Positions 43,344 through 53,115 of a stretch of 64,000 nt of DNA are shown here, in pieces. The position numbers and the translations under genes were made by a program. The notes under the pieces were generated by a model. It saw only the letters and a list, made by a program, of their open reading frames with translations. It searched no databases and was not told the origin of the DNA. How positions within the stretch are numbered: position 1 is the stretch's first letter; each line of letters starts with the position of its first letter. Source of the DNA: Microgenomates group bacterium (lineage in GTDB: Bacteria; Patescibacteriota; Microgenomatia; UBA1406; GWC2-37-13); NCBI GenBank assembly GCA_029906985.1, contig JARYMT010000002.1, positions 124,001 to 188,000 on the forward strand. The letters run 5' to 3'.

Positions 43344-44324
43344 ATGACATTTAAAAAGAATTTAACCCTAAACAAAATTGTGATTAACGGAGCGCTCGCT
43401 TTTGATTTTATTTTCCTTTTTAACAATTATTTTTCCAATTATATTCTTCCAGACAAAATCCACCAAATCAATATTTCCTTGGCTACCGAAGATCATCAGC
43501 GGACTTTTGGCGGCACCGGTGGCAACCAGGCGTTTTATTTGGGAAAGCTTGGTATGGCCCCATATATTTTAACAACGGCTGGTTTTGACTTTAAAGACTA
43601 CAAAAATTTTTTGAACAAAAATGGAGTAAAAACCGATTACATCAAAATAATCAGAAAAAAACCAACAGCGATGGGGTCGGTCCTCACCGATAAACGCAAT
43701 AATCAAATTTGGGTTTTTTCTCAAGGAGCAATCAAGGATTCGGCTAGATTAACTTTAGCTCCCTTAATCAAAAAATTAGGCAATTTTTTTTTGGTTATTA
43801 CCGCCAATTATCCAAAAACAATGATAAAATTCCTTTTTGAGGCAATAAAAAATAAAATTCCTTTTGCCTTTGATCCGGCATTTTATATTCCGATTTTGCC
43901 CAAAGAAATTTTGCTTTCAGGAATCAAAAATGCCACCATCATTTTTGGCAATGATTATGAAATCAGTTTTTTGGAAAAAATTTCTGGTTTAGGGCTTATT
44001 AGAAATCTAAAATCTCATCAAATTCTTGTTAAGACTTTGGGCGAAGACGGCTCGGAAATTTACCAAAATCATAAAAAAATTAAAATCGGCATCTATCGGG
44101 TGAGAAAAACCATCGATCCAACCGGTGCCGGCGATGCCTATCGGGCTGGTTTTCTTTATGGCTTTCTTAATCATTATTCTCTTGCCGACTGCGGTCGGCT
44201 GGCGGCAGCAACTGCTTCTTTTGCCGTCGAGGTTAAAGGAACAATGAATAAAAAGTTCAATAAGAAACTTCTTTTAAATCGTTTTGTTAAAGTTAAAACC
44301 CATTCATTCTCTTTTTTTGGATAA
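43344..44324 (+). CDS. PfkB-family kinase, possible adenosine/nucleoside kinase
   Basis: A 326-residue ribokinase-fold protein. GGTGGNQAFYLGKLG is the N-terminal PfkB signature and DPTGAGDAYRAGFLYG the C-terminal one with catalytic Asp. The lid region is present. It is divergent from the AdoHcy hydrolase by about 60 bases. Adenosine kinase activity is inferred from that neighbour, since the sequence alone cannot separate sugars from nucleosides. Confidence 0.85.
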   Translation: MTFKKNLTLNKIVINGALAFDFIFLFNNYFSNYILPDKIHQINISLATEDHQRTFGGTGGNQAFYLGKLGMAPYILTTAGFDFKDYKNFLNKNGVKTDYIKIIRKKPTAMGSVLTDKRNNQIWVFSQGAIKDSARLTLAPLIKKLGNFFLVITANYPKTMIKFLFEAIKNKIPFAFDPAFYIPILPKEILLSGIKNATIIFGNDYEISFLEKISGLGLIRNLKSHQILVKTLGEDGSEIYQNHKKIKIGIYRVRKTIDPTGAGDAYRAGFLYGFLNHYSLADCGRLAAATASFAVEVKGTMNKKFNKKLLLNRFVKVKTHSFSFFG

Positions 44325-44449
44325 AGTAATTTAGGGTTTTTTAATTTATTGAGCTTTCCCATCAATCTAAAAACCATTTTTTTGTCAAAACTTAAGCTTA
44401 TGAATTTTTTCCCTTTTCTCAATTTAACTGCTATTGTAATATTAAAATT

Positions 44450-45019
44450 ATGAGAAGCGTTATTATTTCCCTGGATCAATCGATAACAATTTTTTTCAAC
44501 CGGCTTTTACCTCATAATTTCTTTTTCGATGGTTTTTTTTCTTTTTTTTCCATCCGGGGAATAAATACAATTTTCTGGATTATTTTAGCCCTGTTTTGGA
44601 TTTATTTGGCGGAAAAAAAATCACCGGGCCTTAAGAAAAAAGACATAAAATTTATTTTAATTTTTTCTTCCAGTCTTTTAATAACGGCGTTTTTTGTTAA
44701 TATAATTTTAAAAAATCTCATTGCCCGAACTCGGCCATCACTTAACCGGTTTCAAACTGCCCCAGCGTCAACCTCACTGATTTGTCCCGTCGATTTCTCT
44801 TTTCCTTCCGGTCATGCCGCGATTGCGTTTGCCGCCGCTTCTGTTTTATCGGCTTTTGATAAAAAAAGAAAATATCTTTATTACTTTATTGCTTTCCTTA
44901 TTGCCTTTTCAAGAATTTATCTCGGCTGCCATTATTTTTTGGATGTTTTTGGCGGTGGATTATTGGGTTATTTGATTGCTAAGTGGTTATTAATAAAACA
45001 ACGGGCCGGGAATAACTAA
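44450..45019 (+). CDS. PAP2-family lipid phosphatase
   Basis: Six helices and the three phosphatase motifs: KNLIARTRP, SFPSGHAAIAF and SRIYLGCHYFLDVFGG. The active-site His, Ser and Arg are present. It would dephosphorylate undecaprenyl diphosphate or a similar lipid at the outer face. Its last 30 bases overlap the opposing HD gene. Confidence 0.88.
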   Translation: MRSVIISLDQSITIFFNRLLPHNFFFDGFFSFFSIRGINTIFWIILALFWIYLAEKKSPGLKKKDIKFILIFSSSLLITAFFVNIILKNLIARTRPSLNRFQTAPASTSLICPVDFSFPSGHAAIAFAAASVLSAFDKKRKYLYYFIAFLIAFSRIYLGCHYFLDVFGGGLLGYLIAKWLLIKQRAGNN

Positions 45020-46213
45020 TTCCCCGCTTTTCCGGTTTTCTTTTGCCTTTAAATGAAAGGCATGAAAAATTGCTTCGGGCCGAACGCCAACTAATTGAGC
45101 AACAATGGCTATTAAAGCTTTGTCTCTTTCCATCGTAAAAAAAGATAAAATGAAATTGGGATTTAATCGATTTTTGAAATCGTGGATACCGTTTATCCGG
45201 CTGTTTTCTTTAAAATATCTCTCAATTTGTTTGATCATCAGCCGGAACCAGACCAACCCTTCAATCAATTTTTTTCGCCTTTCCGGCCATTGCTGAAGAT
45301 AATAATAACCGTCATCTCTCAAAACCATATCGGTATAGACATTGTCGGTCCGATCGGCATCCTTAACAAGTAGCAGTATCAAGGCGGCGTCTCGGCCCCA
45401 ATCTGAATATTTTTTACGGATTTCTTCGGCTTTTTCCAAAAGGTGGGTAAATTGCCTCTTTGATTTTTTCTTTGGATTGGTCTCTTTAATTTCGGGCTTG
45501 GTTAATCCGTCAAGCATCATCAGAAAAAGGTCGATCTCTTCTTGGGTACTGAAATCAAGACTACAAGTCAAGTTTTTACCTTCTAAAGTTGACTGGTAAC
45601 AAAAAGTTATTTTATTTCCATGATCATTTTTTTTGATATTTAAGCCGCTAATATCTTCTTGAGCATCATGAAATAAAGCGGCCAAAAGACCGATATTTAT
45701 AAGCCGACTTAAGCTTTCCGGATCCTTAAACCATTTTGGATTATACCGGCTGACAATTTTTAATTCTCTGGCTCTTAATAAAAAATACATCAGGGTTCTG
45801 CAGGCATGGCTGGCCTTTGACTCGCCGGTTCTTCTTTTTCCATCGCTTAATGCGGCAAAAACGCTGTCTAAAAAATCCATCCCGGCAGATATGTTTTTTA
45901 AAAACGCCCCAGATTCTTCTTGAGATTGTTCTTCTTTCATCATCTCTTGATATAATCCGTTTATTGAAGTTTTTACTTTTTTTTTAAATTCTGCTTCAGA
46001 AGACTGGCCAAAAAAAATTAATTCTCTGACTAATTCCTGATCAACTGGCGATGGCTGATTTAAAATCTTCTGACTAAGGCGATCGTTTTGATGAACTACC
46101 AACAGTCCCCACGGCCACCGGAGATGGATTTGCACCCAATCATAAAAAAAGGCTTCGGAAAGAAAAAGTATTTTGGGATGAATTCCTGATAAATCTAGTC
46201 TTTCTGCTGCCAT
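44990..46213 (-). CDS. HD-domain protein resembling the SpoT/RelA hydrolase domain
   Basis: Residues about 135-300 carry a SpoT-type HD domain: SHACRTLMYFLL (first His), LLAALFHDAQED (HD), MLDGLTKPEIKE and LLVKDADRTDNVYTD. Flanking helical segments do not match the synthetase, TGS or ACT domains, so it is a hydrolase-only form similar in outline to Mesh1-like enzymes. A role in (p)ppGpp breakdown is inferred. The N-terminal 130 residues are unique. Confidence 0.72.
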   Translation of the reverse strand: MAAERLDLSGIHPKILFLSEAFFYDWVQIHLRWPWGLLVVHQNDRLSQKILNQPSPVDQELVRELIFFGQSSEAEFKKKVKTSINGLYQEMMKEEQSQEESGAFLKNISAGMDFLDSVFAALSDGKRRTGESKASHACRTLMYFLLRARELKIVSRYNPKWFKDPESLSRLINIGLLAALFHDAQEDISGLNIKKNDHGNKITFCYQSTLEGKNLTCSLDFSTQEEIDLFLMMLDGLTKPEIKETNPKKKSKRQFTHLLEKAEEIRKKYSDWGRDAALILLLVKDADRTDNVYTDMVLRDDGYYYLQQWPERRKKLIEGLVWFRLMIKQIERYFKENSRINGIHDFKNRLNPNFILSFFTMERDKALIAIVAQLVGVRPEAIFHAFHLKAKENRKSGELVIPGPLFY

Positions 46214-46261
46214 AAAGTCGTAATTTTACCATAAAATTGATTAAAGTTCCTGTCGCTTGTT

Positions 46262-47035
46262 TTAAAATCCCGGCAGTCCCAACTGGTTATTCCCGAAAAA
46301 AATCGTGGCGTGAGGATATTGGGCAAAAAATTCCTCAAGACTTTTTTCCAGTTCTTCGAGAGCCAACATTAAAGTTTCTTTTACTGCTTCTAAAAAATCC
46401 TTTTTGTTATCTTTGTTATAAGAATTTTTTCTCGCCTCTCTTAATCCTTCAACCGATTCCAAAAGCGGCTTGACCCTGATCCGTCCTTTGGGGAAAAAAG
46501 AATCAAATATTTCACGTGGATCTGTCAATATAACTCCATCACTAATTTTTTCTAAAAATTTTTTTACGGTAAACCTTTCAAGTTGAAGCTCCAAAAGCAA
46601 AACTGCCAAAGGCAATAATCCCTGATAATCGTTAATCAATTTTTTAAATTCCTCCATTTTTAACTCAACCGTCTTGGAAAAATCTGCTGCCTGCGTACAA
46701 TATTTTTTTGACATCGCCTCGACCACCGCCATTGTCCGCCCGACTTGTTTTGGATCGGTATTTGCAGCGACTAAATTGATTGCCGTCATAATATCTGGAA
46801 AAGCCAACCAAATAGGAATATCGTTTTTACCGGGAGTAATCGTTACTGAATGAGGTTCGCTATAAGATACATATCCGGGAAAATATATTGCCCCATTAAA
46901 AGGATTAGTTCTTATTTCGGTCGCCAATAAGAAGGGCATTTTATTAATTTCTTCGACAGTTTTTGGGTCTTTTACTTCATAAGCTTCTAAACCTTTTGAA
47001 GGCAAAAAAATACCTGGCTGATATCGTTCTATCAT
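46262..47035 (-). CDS. Unrecognised soluble protein upstream of HD gene
   Basis: A 257-residue protein of mixed fold with RTNPFNGAIYFPGYVSYSEP and a highly acidic helical C-terminus (ALEELEKSLEEFFAQYP). It has no signal peptide or membrane helix. It lies 48 bases upstream of the HD protein start and may be in the same transcript. No family recognised. Confidence 0.5.
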   Translation of the reverse strand: MIERYQPGIFLPSKGLEAYEVKDPKTVEEINKMPFLLATEIRTNPFNGAIYFPGYVSYSEPHSVTITPGKNDIPIWLAFPDIMTAINLVAANTDPKQVGRTMAVVEAMSKKYCTQAADFSKTVELKMEEFKKLINDYQGLLPLAVLLLELQLERFTVKKFLEKISDGVILTDPREIFDSFFPKGRIRVKPLLESVEGLREARKNSYNKDNKKDFLEAVKETLMLALEELEKSLEEFFAQYPHATIFFGNNQLGLPGF

Positions 47036-47088
47036 TTATTATAGGATTATTTTACCATAAAAAGCAAAAAAAGAAGAAAAATATTTTT

Positions 47089-47847
47089 TTATTCAGCCAG
47101 CCAGCCACCATCAACATAAATTACCGAACCGGTCAGATAATCAGATTCATCTGAAGCTAAAAACACCGCCGCCGCCCCGATATCTTCCGGCTTGCCAAAA
47201 CGGCCTTTTGGGATTCTTGATAATAATCCTGTCCTCGTTTTTTCATCGGACAAAAGACCAGTAGTCATATCAGTCTCAATTATTCCGGGAGCAATGGCAT
47301 TGATATTGATTCCCCGCGGTCCAAGCTCAATTGCCAAATCTTCGGTCAAAGCGACTACCGCTCCTTTTGAGGCGGCGTAGTGAGCGATATTGCCAAAACC
47401 GACGCCAACGCCGCCGGAAGCAATTGAAGCGATATTAATAATTTTTCCGCCCGAAGGCATAATTTTTACTGCCTCCTGAATACATAAAAACTGGCTTTTT
47501 AAATTAGTATCAAGAACTTTGTCCCACTCCTCTTGGGTAATTTTCTCAAAAGGATTCATAAAAACTATTCCGGCGTTGTTAACCAAAATATCAAGCCGGC
47601 CAAAACGATTTTTTATTTCGGCAAACATTTTTGTCACTGAATCTTTTTGCGAGACATCGGCCTGAAGAGCAACCGATTCTCCACCTAATTTTTTTATCTC
47701 CGCCACCACTGCTTCTGCTTCTTGGGTTTGAGAACGATAATTAATAATCACCGTCGCCCCGGCTTTTGCCAAAGACAAAGCAATTCCCCTGCCGATTCCC
47801 CGGGAGCCGCCGGTAACCAAAGCCTTTTTACCATGTAAATCAAACAT
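47089..47847 (-). CDS. fabG: Short-chain dehydrogenase/reductase, FabG-like
   Basis: Classic SDR of 252 residues: NADP loop VTGGSRGIGRGIA, NNAG, catalytic Ser in INIASIASGG and YxxxK in YAASKGAV, and the ending DYLTGSVIYVDGGWLAE. The Arg in NYRS and length favour 3-oxoacyl-ACP reductase or a sugar/alcohol dehydrogenase. No fatty-acid gene is adjacent, so substrate remains open. Confidence 0.88.
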   Translation of the reverse strand: MFDLHGKKALVTGGSRGIGRGIALSLAKAGATVIINYRSQTQEAEAVVAEIKKLGGESVALQADVSQKDSVTKMFAEIKNRFGRLDILVNNAGIVFMNPFEKITQEEWDKVLDTNLKSQFLCIQEAVKIMPSGGKIINIASIASGGVGVGFGNIAHYAASKGAVVALTEDLAIELGPRGININAIAPGIIETDMTTGLLSDEKTRTGLLSRIPKGRFGKPEDIGAAAVFLASDESDYLTGSVIYVDGGWLAE

Positions 47848-48004
47848 ATGTTAAAAATAAAACTCAATAAAAAAAACTTAATTTAAGAATAAAAAAAACC
47901 CTTGCTGTTTGTCAATCGCTTTTGAGTTTTTTGGCTTTCAATGATTAAGCTTTTAGTTATTTTAAAACCTATAATTATAAAATTAGCCTATATATAAATT
48001 TTTA

Positions 48005-48032
48005 TTGAAAAATAGAAAAAATATAGTATAAT
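48005..48032 (+). promoter_or_regulatory. Promoter of the 299-residue protein
   Basis: TTGAAA (48005-48010), 16 bp, TATAAT (48027-48032), followed by AC. The ATG lies 12 bases downstream, so the transcript is nearly leaderless. The arrangement matches the promoter at 48978. Confidence 0.7.
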
Positions 48033-48044
48033 ACTATATAAATT

Positions 48045-48944
48045 ATGGCTTCTCCAGATACAAGACCCCAAATAGGAATGGTTCTTAGTGATCCTGGTTA
48101 TGAGTTTTTTATTTTAGATGTATTAAAAAAAGGTCTTCCACCACCCGTTTATGAATATGTTTTAAATCTAGCACGTGGGGTTGCCGATCCTCAAGGACCG
48201 GGTTTTGACCAAAGAACTGGATTAACGTGGTACCAACTTCATGATCGCGATTTTGGGGGCCCCGCTTTACCTGATTGGCTAAAAAGAGATCTATTAATAT
48301 TGGCAGCGTTAACTTTACCAGGAACTCTTTGGACTTTACTATCACCACCTTCTCCACCTGCAGTATTTCTAGATGTTGCTCCAAGAATAACACCAATAAA
48401 TACAAGACGAGAAGTTTGGCAAATAAGTCCAGTAGTTGCTTTGCCGTTTCCGGAAGTGGCAGAGAGGAATCAATTAATAAATCTTCAAACTGGGCTTATA
48501 AAAGACTTTATTAAAGCGGCAAAAGCAATGCTTAGCGATATAGCTGACCCTTGGGTTGTTGAAGCTTTATGTCATGATCCAAACATACCACTAGTATTAA
48601 GAGATAGGTGGCGTCAAATTCGTGAAATTAGACCCGTTCATCCTTGGGTAGATCCTTTTCAATTTTTAGAAGCTTTAAAACACATTATAGATAATTTTTC
48701 TCAACTAACACAACAGACCGTAGCAAAACTTTTATCAGGCCCGGATAATGATTTGGCACAATGTCGGACTGCTGTGGCTGCTGCTTCCGTAACCTGGTTG
48801 GCCCGACTTTTACGTCTTAGAGAACAATTATCTGCGCCTGAAAAATGGCCTCCAATGCTTAAGAATACGGAAAATCTAGTCATTGCTGCCAAGTCTCCAC
48901 CAGTAAACTGGGGAAAACAAACTTCAGGAAGGCCATTAGGATAA
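48045..48944 (+). CDS. Unrecognised protein, partner of the 891-residue protein
   Basis: The 299 residues include Pro-rich segments (LLSPPSPPAVFLDVAPRI) with a short hydrophobic stretch near residue 90 (LLILAALTLPGTLWTLL) that may be a membrane helix. No family or catalytic motif is recognised. Codon use is less A/T-biased at position 1 and richer in Pro/Arg than neighbours. It is transcribed from its own promoter, which is nearly the same as that of the next gene. Confidence 0.6.
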   Translation: MASPDTRPQIGMVLSDPGYEFFILDVLKKGLPPPVYEYVLNLARGVADPQGPGFDQRTGLTWYQLHDRDFGGPALPDWLKRDLLILAALTLPGTLWTLLSPPSPPAVFLDVAPRITPINTRREVWQISPVVALPFPEVAERNQLINLQTGLIKDFIKAAKAMLSDIADPWVVEALCHDPNIPLVLRDRWRQIREIRPVHPWVDPFQFLEALKHIIDNFSQLTQQTVAKLLSGPDNDLAQCRTAVAAASVTWLARLLRLREQLSAPEKWPPMLKNTENLVIAAKSPPVNWGKQTSGRPLG

Positions 48945-48977
48945 ATTATCTTATTAAATTTTTTTATCTTATAGAAT

Positions 48978-49005
48978 TTGAAATTCTGAAGTTTTTTTAT
49001 ATAAT
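48978..49005 (+). promoter_or_regulatory. Promoter of the 891-residue protein
   Basis: TTGAAA (48978-48983), 16 bp, TATAAT (49000-49005), followed by AC. The ATG is 10 bases downstream. It is the same architecture as at 48005, suggesting shared control. Confidence 0.7.
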
Positions 49006-49015
49006 ACATAACACT

Positions 49016-51691
49016 ATGTCAATTAATCAAGAAGGTGACGGTAAAAGAAGGGGTCATACTAAATGGCAGATATGGCGAAGAGAACTGCCCCCACTATGTT
49101 TTCTTTTACATACTAATGAACCTATAGGACCAGCACTTATAAACGATGCTCAACGCTTTCCTTTTTTGAAAGATCCTTCTCTTGTTTTGCTTGCCCTTCT
49201 TGATGCTTTCGCCTACGTTAGCTCGGGAGCAACCAACTTGGAATCGCTAAGGTCAATGTGGTTAGAGATAATTAAAGGGGCTGTAATTGGACCAGATGGT
49301 ATTATCGACGCAACAAATTTCCGTAGAGAAAAACCCTCCATAGTCCCGAAAGCATTAAAACCATTAATCAAAGGGTTTGCCGAAGGGGAAATTAAGCTTG
49401 GTCCTGAAGACTTTCAACCAAGCCAGTTTTTTGAACAACGTGGAAGAATTGCATCACAAAAATGGGATTTTTTATTAAGAACCGCCGCCGTCTCTATGCT
49501 GGCTGGCCTCTTGGCGTATAGTCACTATGATCATCTTCGTTCATTACCACCTTATACAACCATTATTGATAATACCGGTTTTAAGACTGCAGTCAGATGG
49601 GGTTTGGCTGGATTAGGAGCTTTAGGAGGCAGTTATCTTGGAGTTAAATCGAAGAATCTGCCAGTGTTTGTGCTAACCGCGCTTGGTGGTTTAGCTGCCG
49701 GAGCGGCAACCGGATTTTATTTAACCCGAAAAATTCTTGATAGATATCCTGTTACCCATTACCCCCTCCAAGAAAGATCAGCAGAAATCTGGCTAATCGG
49801 GGTGGGAGTTTTTTTAGCAGGAGAGGCCGCTGCCATCGCCAGCACTATTTTAAAATGGCGAAGAATCAATGATTTTGTAAATCGCTTTCCTGATTGGGAA
49901 CCAATGATGACTGTAATGTTTGATCAACTTGGATTCTTAGGAGAATATAGACAACACTTCCCTAATCAGCTGGCTTCATTTCGTTTGGGAGAAGGAATAG
50001 GTCGCAGATTCATGGAATTTCAACGCAGAATGGAGGAAACGATTCCCCCCGGGTTGAAGACCGCAGTTAAAAAATTTAATTATAAAGATCCACATACCTG
50101 GAGAGCATTTTCAGACATTCTTCCTGAAGGTATAAATGGACTACCTGAGATTTTATTCTGGGCAGAATATTTAAGCCAAAAAAGTTCAAGAAAAAGTGGT
50201 GAACCACGCAATACAGATTGGCTTCCTAATCCGATGGCCGTCTTATTTTCTTTGGCTAATGAACCTGATATCTATGCTAAAATTGCTTCAAAACCCTTTA
50301 ATGATTTAAAGGGTTTAGCCGCTAGTACTCCTGAAGCGGCTCTTCTTGCTTTAACCGGTTTTTTTCCGTCTTTGGCATTCCAATTACAAACACCCAAATT
50401 AATCACCGACGGCGACCAACTGGCAAAAATGTTGTTTTTTGGTCAATCCGGAGATACTCTTGCTACTCAAGGTGTCTCTCTAGCAATTTTAAGAGAATGG
50501 TATTTGCGTTTTAGATCAACAATTCTTGATGCCCATAGTCAAGAGTTTACTGGTGATCCATTCTTTAACGGTGGAGAAATCTATGACCGAATTACTAAAA
50601 TTGGTGGGCATTTTAATACGGTCAACTTGCCGCCGGCAATGAAAGTGGCGATGTGTATGGGAGCGGCATTAACAGGAGGAAGAGAAGTTACGCCGATGCA
50701 AGATGGAACCCGAGGTTTTGATGAACACATTTTAAAAGCAGTAAGAAATGCTACTAATTTATATCCATTGACTCCCTTTCTTGTGATTGCGGATTTAAAT
50801 GCCACAATTCATATTGCCACATCCATTTTTGCAAATAACCAATCAAGCTCGGCTTCGTCAATTTTACAAACATTAATAGCCACCCGAAGACAAATTATAG
50901 ATTATATAATTGAGTCAGCGTTGCCTAAAACAAAGGCTGAATTTATGTTATTGGTAAAAGACCCAGATTCTATCAAAAGATTTAACATCGCCTTCCGTAA
51001 CTTAATTGATGTTTTACCCGAATCAGAAGCATATCTTATAACTGATGCCCTAAATCGATTTAATATTATTTCAAGATCTGGATTAATAAAAGAAGGAGTT
51101 TTATATCCAGTTAGTTTTATCGACGCCATCCGGTTTTGCCGCCAAAAATCTGAATGCCTTCCCGCCGAACAGCAGTGTAATAAAGAGGCACTAAATAAAT
51201 TAATCGACGTTATTGAAGAAACTATTCATGTAATGACTTGGGAAGGCCTTGATTTATTTAAACCGGGATCTGGTATTTCTTTTACTCAGGAAAAACGAAA
51301 TTGGGCGCTGGAATTTATTCCTTATGCATTAGAAAATCTTAGCCAGAGATATTTTGAACGTTTAATTGCCCAACTAATTAATAATATCAATGCAGCTTAT
51401 GACGCTATAGAATCTCTTGCCGCTTTTAATGACCCTGAAAGTGGCCGTCGATATAATGCTTTAAATCAATTAGCTTCATCAGTTGTTTACTCTGATGAAA
51501 TTGCTAAAAAATTTCAATCCTTTGGATTAAACGATCAACTTGAAGACTTAAAGAAAGCACAAAAGAGATTATCGATTTTATTAGGTGGCGAAAATCCCGA
51601 AAGCTACGTAATATATCCTCCGTTGTCACCAGATCAAAAACCACCTCCTCCCGGTGATGAAGTTGTTGATGGAGAATTTAGGGTCATCTAG
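49016..51691 (+). CDS. Large unrecognised protein with central membrane helices
   Basis: An 891-residue protein. Residues 1-140 are soluble. Residues 150-280 hold about four hydrophobic helices, including WGLAGLGALGGSYLGV, ALGGLAAGAATGFYLT and AEIWLIGVGVFLAGEAAAIA. The remaining 600 residues are helical and soluble. The tail is Pro-rich (PPLSPDQKPPPPGDE). I do not recognise it. The preceding gene has the same promoter form, so the two probably act together at the membrane. Confidence 0.65.
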   Translation: MSINQEGDGKRRGHTKWQIWRRELPPLCFLLHTNEPIGPALINDAQRFPFLKDPSLVLLALLDAFAYVSSGATNLESLRSMWLEIIKGAVIGPDGIIDATNFRREKPSIVPKALKPLIKGFAEGEIKLGPEDFQPSQFFEQRGRIASQKWDFLLRTAAVSMLAGLLAYSHYDHLRSLPPYTTIIDNTGFKTAVRWGLAGLGALGGSYLGVKSKNLPVFVLTALGGLAAGAATGFYLTRKILDRYPVTHYPLQERSAEIWLIGVGVFLAGEAAAIASTILKWRRINDFVNRFPDWEPMMTVMFDQLGFLGEYRQHFPNQLASFRLGEGIGRRFMEFQRRMEETIPPGLKTAVKKFNYKDPHTWRAFSDILPEGINGLPEILFWAEYLSQKSSRKSGEPRNTDWLPNPMAVLFSLANEPDIYAKIASKPFNDLKGLAASTPEAALLALTGFFPSLAFQLQTPKLITDGDQLAKMLFFGQSGDTLATQGVSLAILREWYLRFRSTILDAHSQEFTGDPFFNGGEIYDRITKIGGHFNTVNLPPAMKVAMCMGAALTGGREVTPMQDGTRGFDEHILKAVRNATNLYPLTPFLVIADLNATIHIATSIFANNQSSSASSILQTLIATRRQIIDYIIESALPKTKAEFMLLVKDPDSIKRFNIAFRNLIDVLPESEAYLITDALNRFNIISRSGLIKEGVLYPVSFIDAIRFCRQKSECLPAEQQCNKEALNKLIDVIEETIHVMTWEGLDLFKPGSGISFTQEKRNWALEFIPYALENLSQRYFERLIAQLINNINAAYDAIESLAAFNDPESGRRYNALNQLASSVVYSDEIAKKFQSFGLNDQLEDLKKAQKRLSILLGGENPESYVIYPPLSPDQKPPPPGDEVVDGEFRVI

Positions 51692-51718
51692 TGGCAGTCT
51701 TGTCGTTATAAAAATTCC

Positions 51719-53053
51719 TTACTTCTCCACGCTATAAAATTTCACCCGGTCGCCTCTGAACATAAGATCCAGCTCGCCTGTCGGACCGTTGCGGTGCTTG
51801 GCGATATAAAGTTTGACCATTCTTTTGTTTTGATCAAGAAGGTCTTCGGACTCTTCTTCAAGATATAAAAACATCACGACATCGGCATCTTGCTCAATCG
51901 CTCCTGACTCACGAAGATCAGCTAATTGGGGTTTTTTTGTCCCTCTCTGCTCCACCGCTCGCGACAATTGAGAAACGGCCATGACGGGAATTTTCAATTC
52001 TCGGGCTAAATTTTTAAGGCCTTGGGAAACAAAGGAAACTTCCTGAACTCTTGATTCAAAGCGGCGGCCAGAATCAGCCAGTTGAAGATAATCGACGATT
52101 AGAAATTTCAGATTTTTTTCCACTTTAAGTTTTCTTGCTTTGGTACGCATTTCCAAAATTGAAATCCCCGGCGTATCATCGATAAAAATGGGTGCTTCCG
52201 AAAGCTCACCCATCGCTTCAGTCAGCCTTTTATAATCGTCGTCAGAAAGCTTGCCGGTTTTCAAACGCCAAGCGTCAATATCGGCCTGACCAACCAGCAT
52301 CCGGTCAACCAGTTCTTCTTTGCTCATCTCCAAAGAAAAAAATCCAACCGGCTGCTTTCCTTTGACAGCAACATTCATGGCAATATTTAATGCCAGGGTG
52401 GTTTTTCCGATCCCCGGTCTGGCCGCCAAAATCAATAAATTAGAATCCTGCATTCCGGCCAAACGGTTATCAAGATCTTTAAAGCCGGTTGGAATACCGC
52501 GGTATTGGGCTCCTTTTTTGACAAATTCTTCCAGTCTTTCAAAACTTTCTGCCAAAACTTCTTTCAGTTCAATAAAATCGCGGTGAAGATGCTGTTGAGC
52601 CAAAGCAAAAATTTCAATTTCCGCCTGGTCAATTAATTTTTTGACATCGCCTTTTTCGTCAAAAGCTTTTTCAACCATTCTTGAAGAAAGATCAATTAGT
52701 TTTCTTTTGACATAATTGTCTTTGACAATCCGGCCATAGTGCTCGATATAGGCAGAAGTGGGAACAGTATTAATTAACTCGGAAAGATAAGTGGCACCAC
52801 CAATCTTGCGAAGGACCCCTTGGTGTTGTAATTCATTTTTTATTGTCACCAAATCAATTGGCTGCTGTTTTTCAAAAAGGACAAGCATCGCTGAATAAAT
52901 AATTTGGTGTTCGGGTAAATAAAAATGGTCGGCTTTTAAAAATTCTGCCACTAAATTAATTGCCGCCGAATCGATAAGAATCGCACCCAGAACTGATTTT
53001 TCCGCCTCAAGATTATGAGGAGGAATTTTAATTGCTTCTGATGAAGTGGGCAT
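51719..53053 (-). CDS. dnaB: Replicative DNA helicase DnaB
   Basis: At 444 residues it is of normal length. The N-terminal collar domain reads PPHNLEAEKSVLGAILID, the RecA-like domain has ARPGIGKTTLALNIA (Walker A), FLIVDYLQLAD (Walker B) and SQLSRAVEQR, and DLRESGAIEQDADVV. It unwinds DNA at the fork as a hexamer. Its neighbours are not replication genes. Confidence 0.96.
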   Translation of the reverse strand: MPTSSEAIKIPPHNLEAEKSVLGAILIDSAAINLVAEFLKADHFYLPEHQIIYSAMLVLFEKQQPIDLVTIKNELQHQGVLRKIGGATYLSELINTVPTSAYIEHYGRIVKDNYVKRKLIDLSSRMVEKAFDEKGDVKKLIDQAEIEIFALAQQHLHRDFIELKEVLAESFERLEEFVKKGAQYRGIPTGFKDLDNRLAGMQDSNLLILAARPGIGKTTLALNIAMNVAVKGKQPVGFFSLEMSKEELVDRMLVGQADIDAWRLKTGKLSDDDYKRLTEAMGELSEAPIFIDDTPGISILEMRTKARKLKVEKNLKFLIVDYLQLADSGRRFESRVQEVSFVSQGLKNLARELKIPVMAVSQLSRAVEQRGTKKPQLADLRESGAIEQDADVVMFLYLEEESEDLLDQNKRMVKLYIAKHRNGPTGELDLMFRGDRVKFYSVEK

Positions 53054-53115
53054 AAAAAATAAAAAAATAAATAATCAGCTTTTCATTGTTGATCCAAACT
53101 AGTTCCCTGCCTTAT

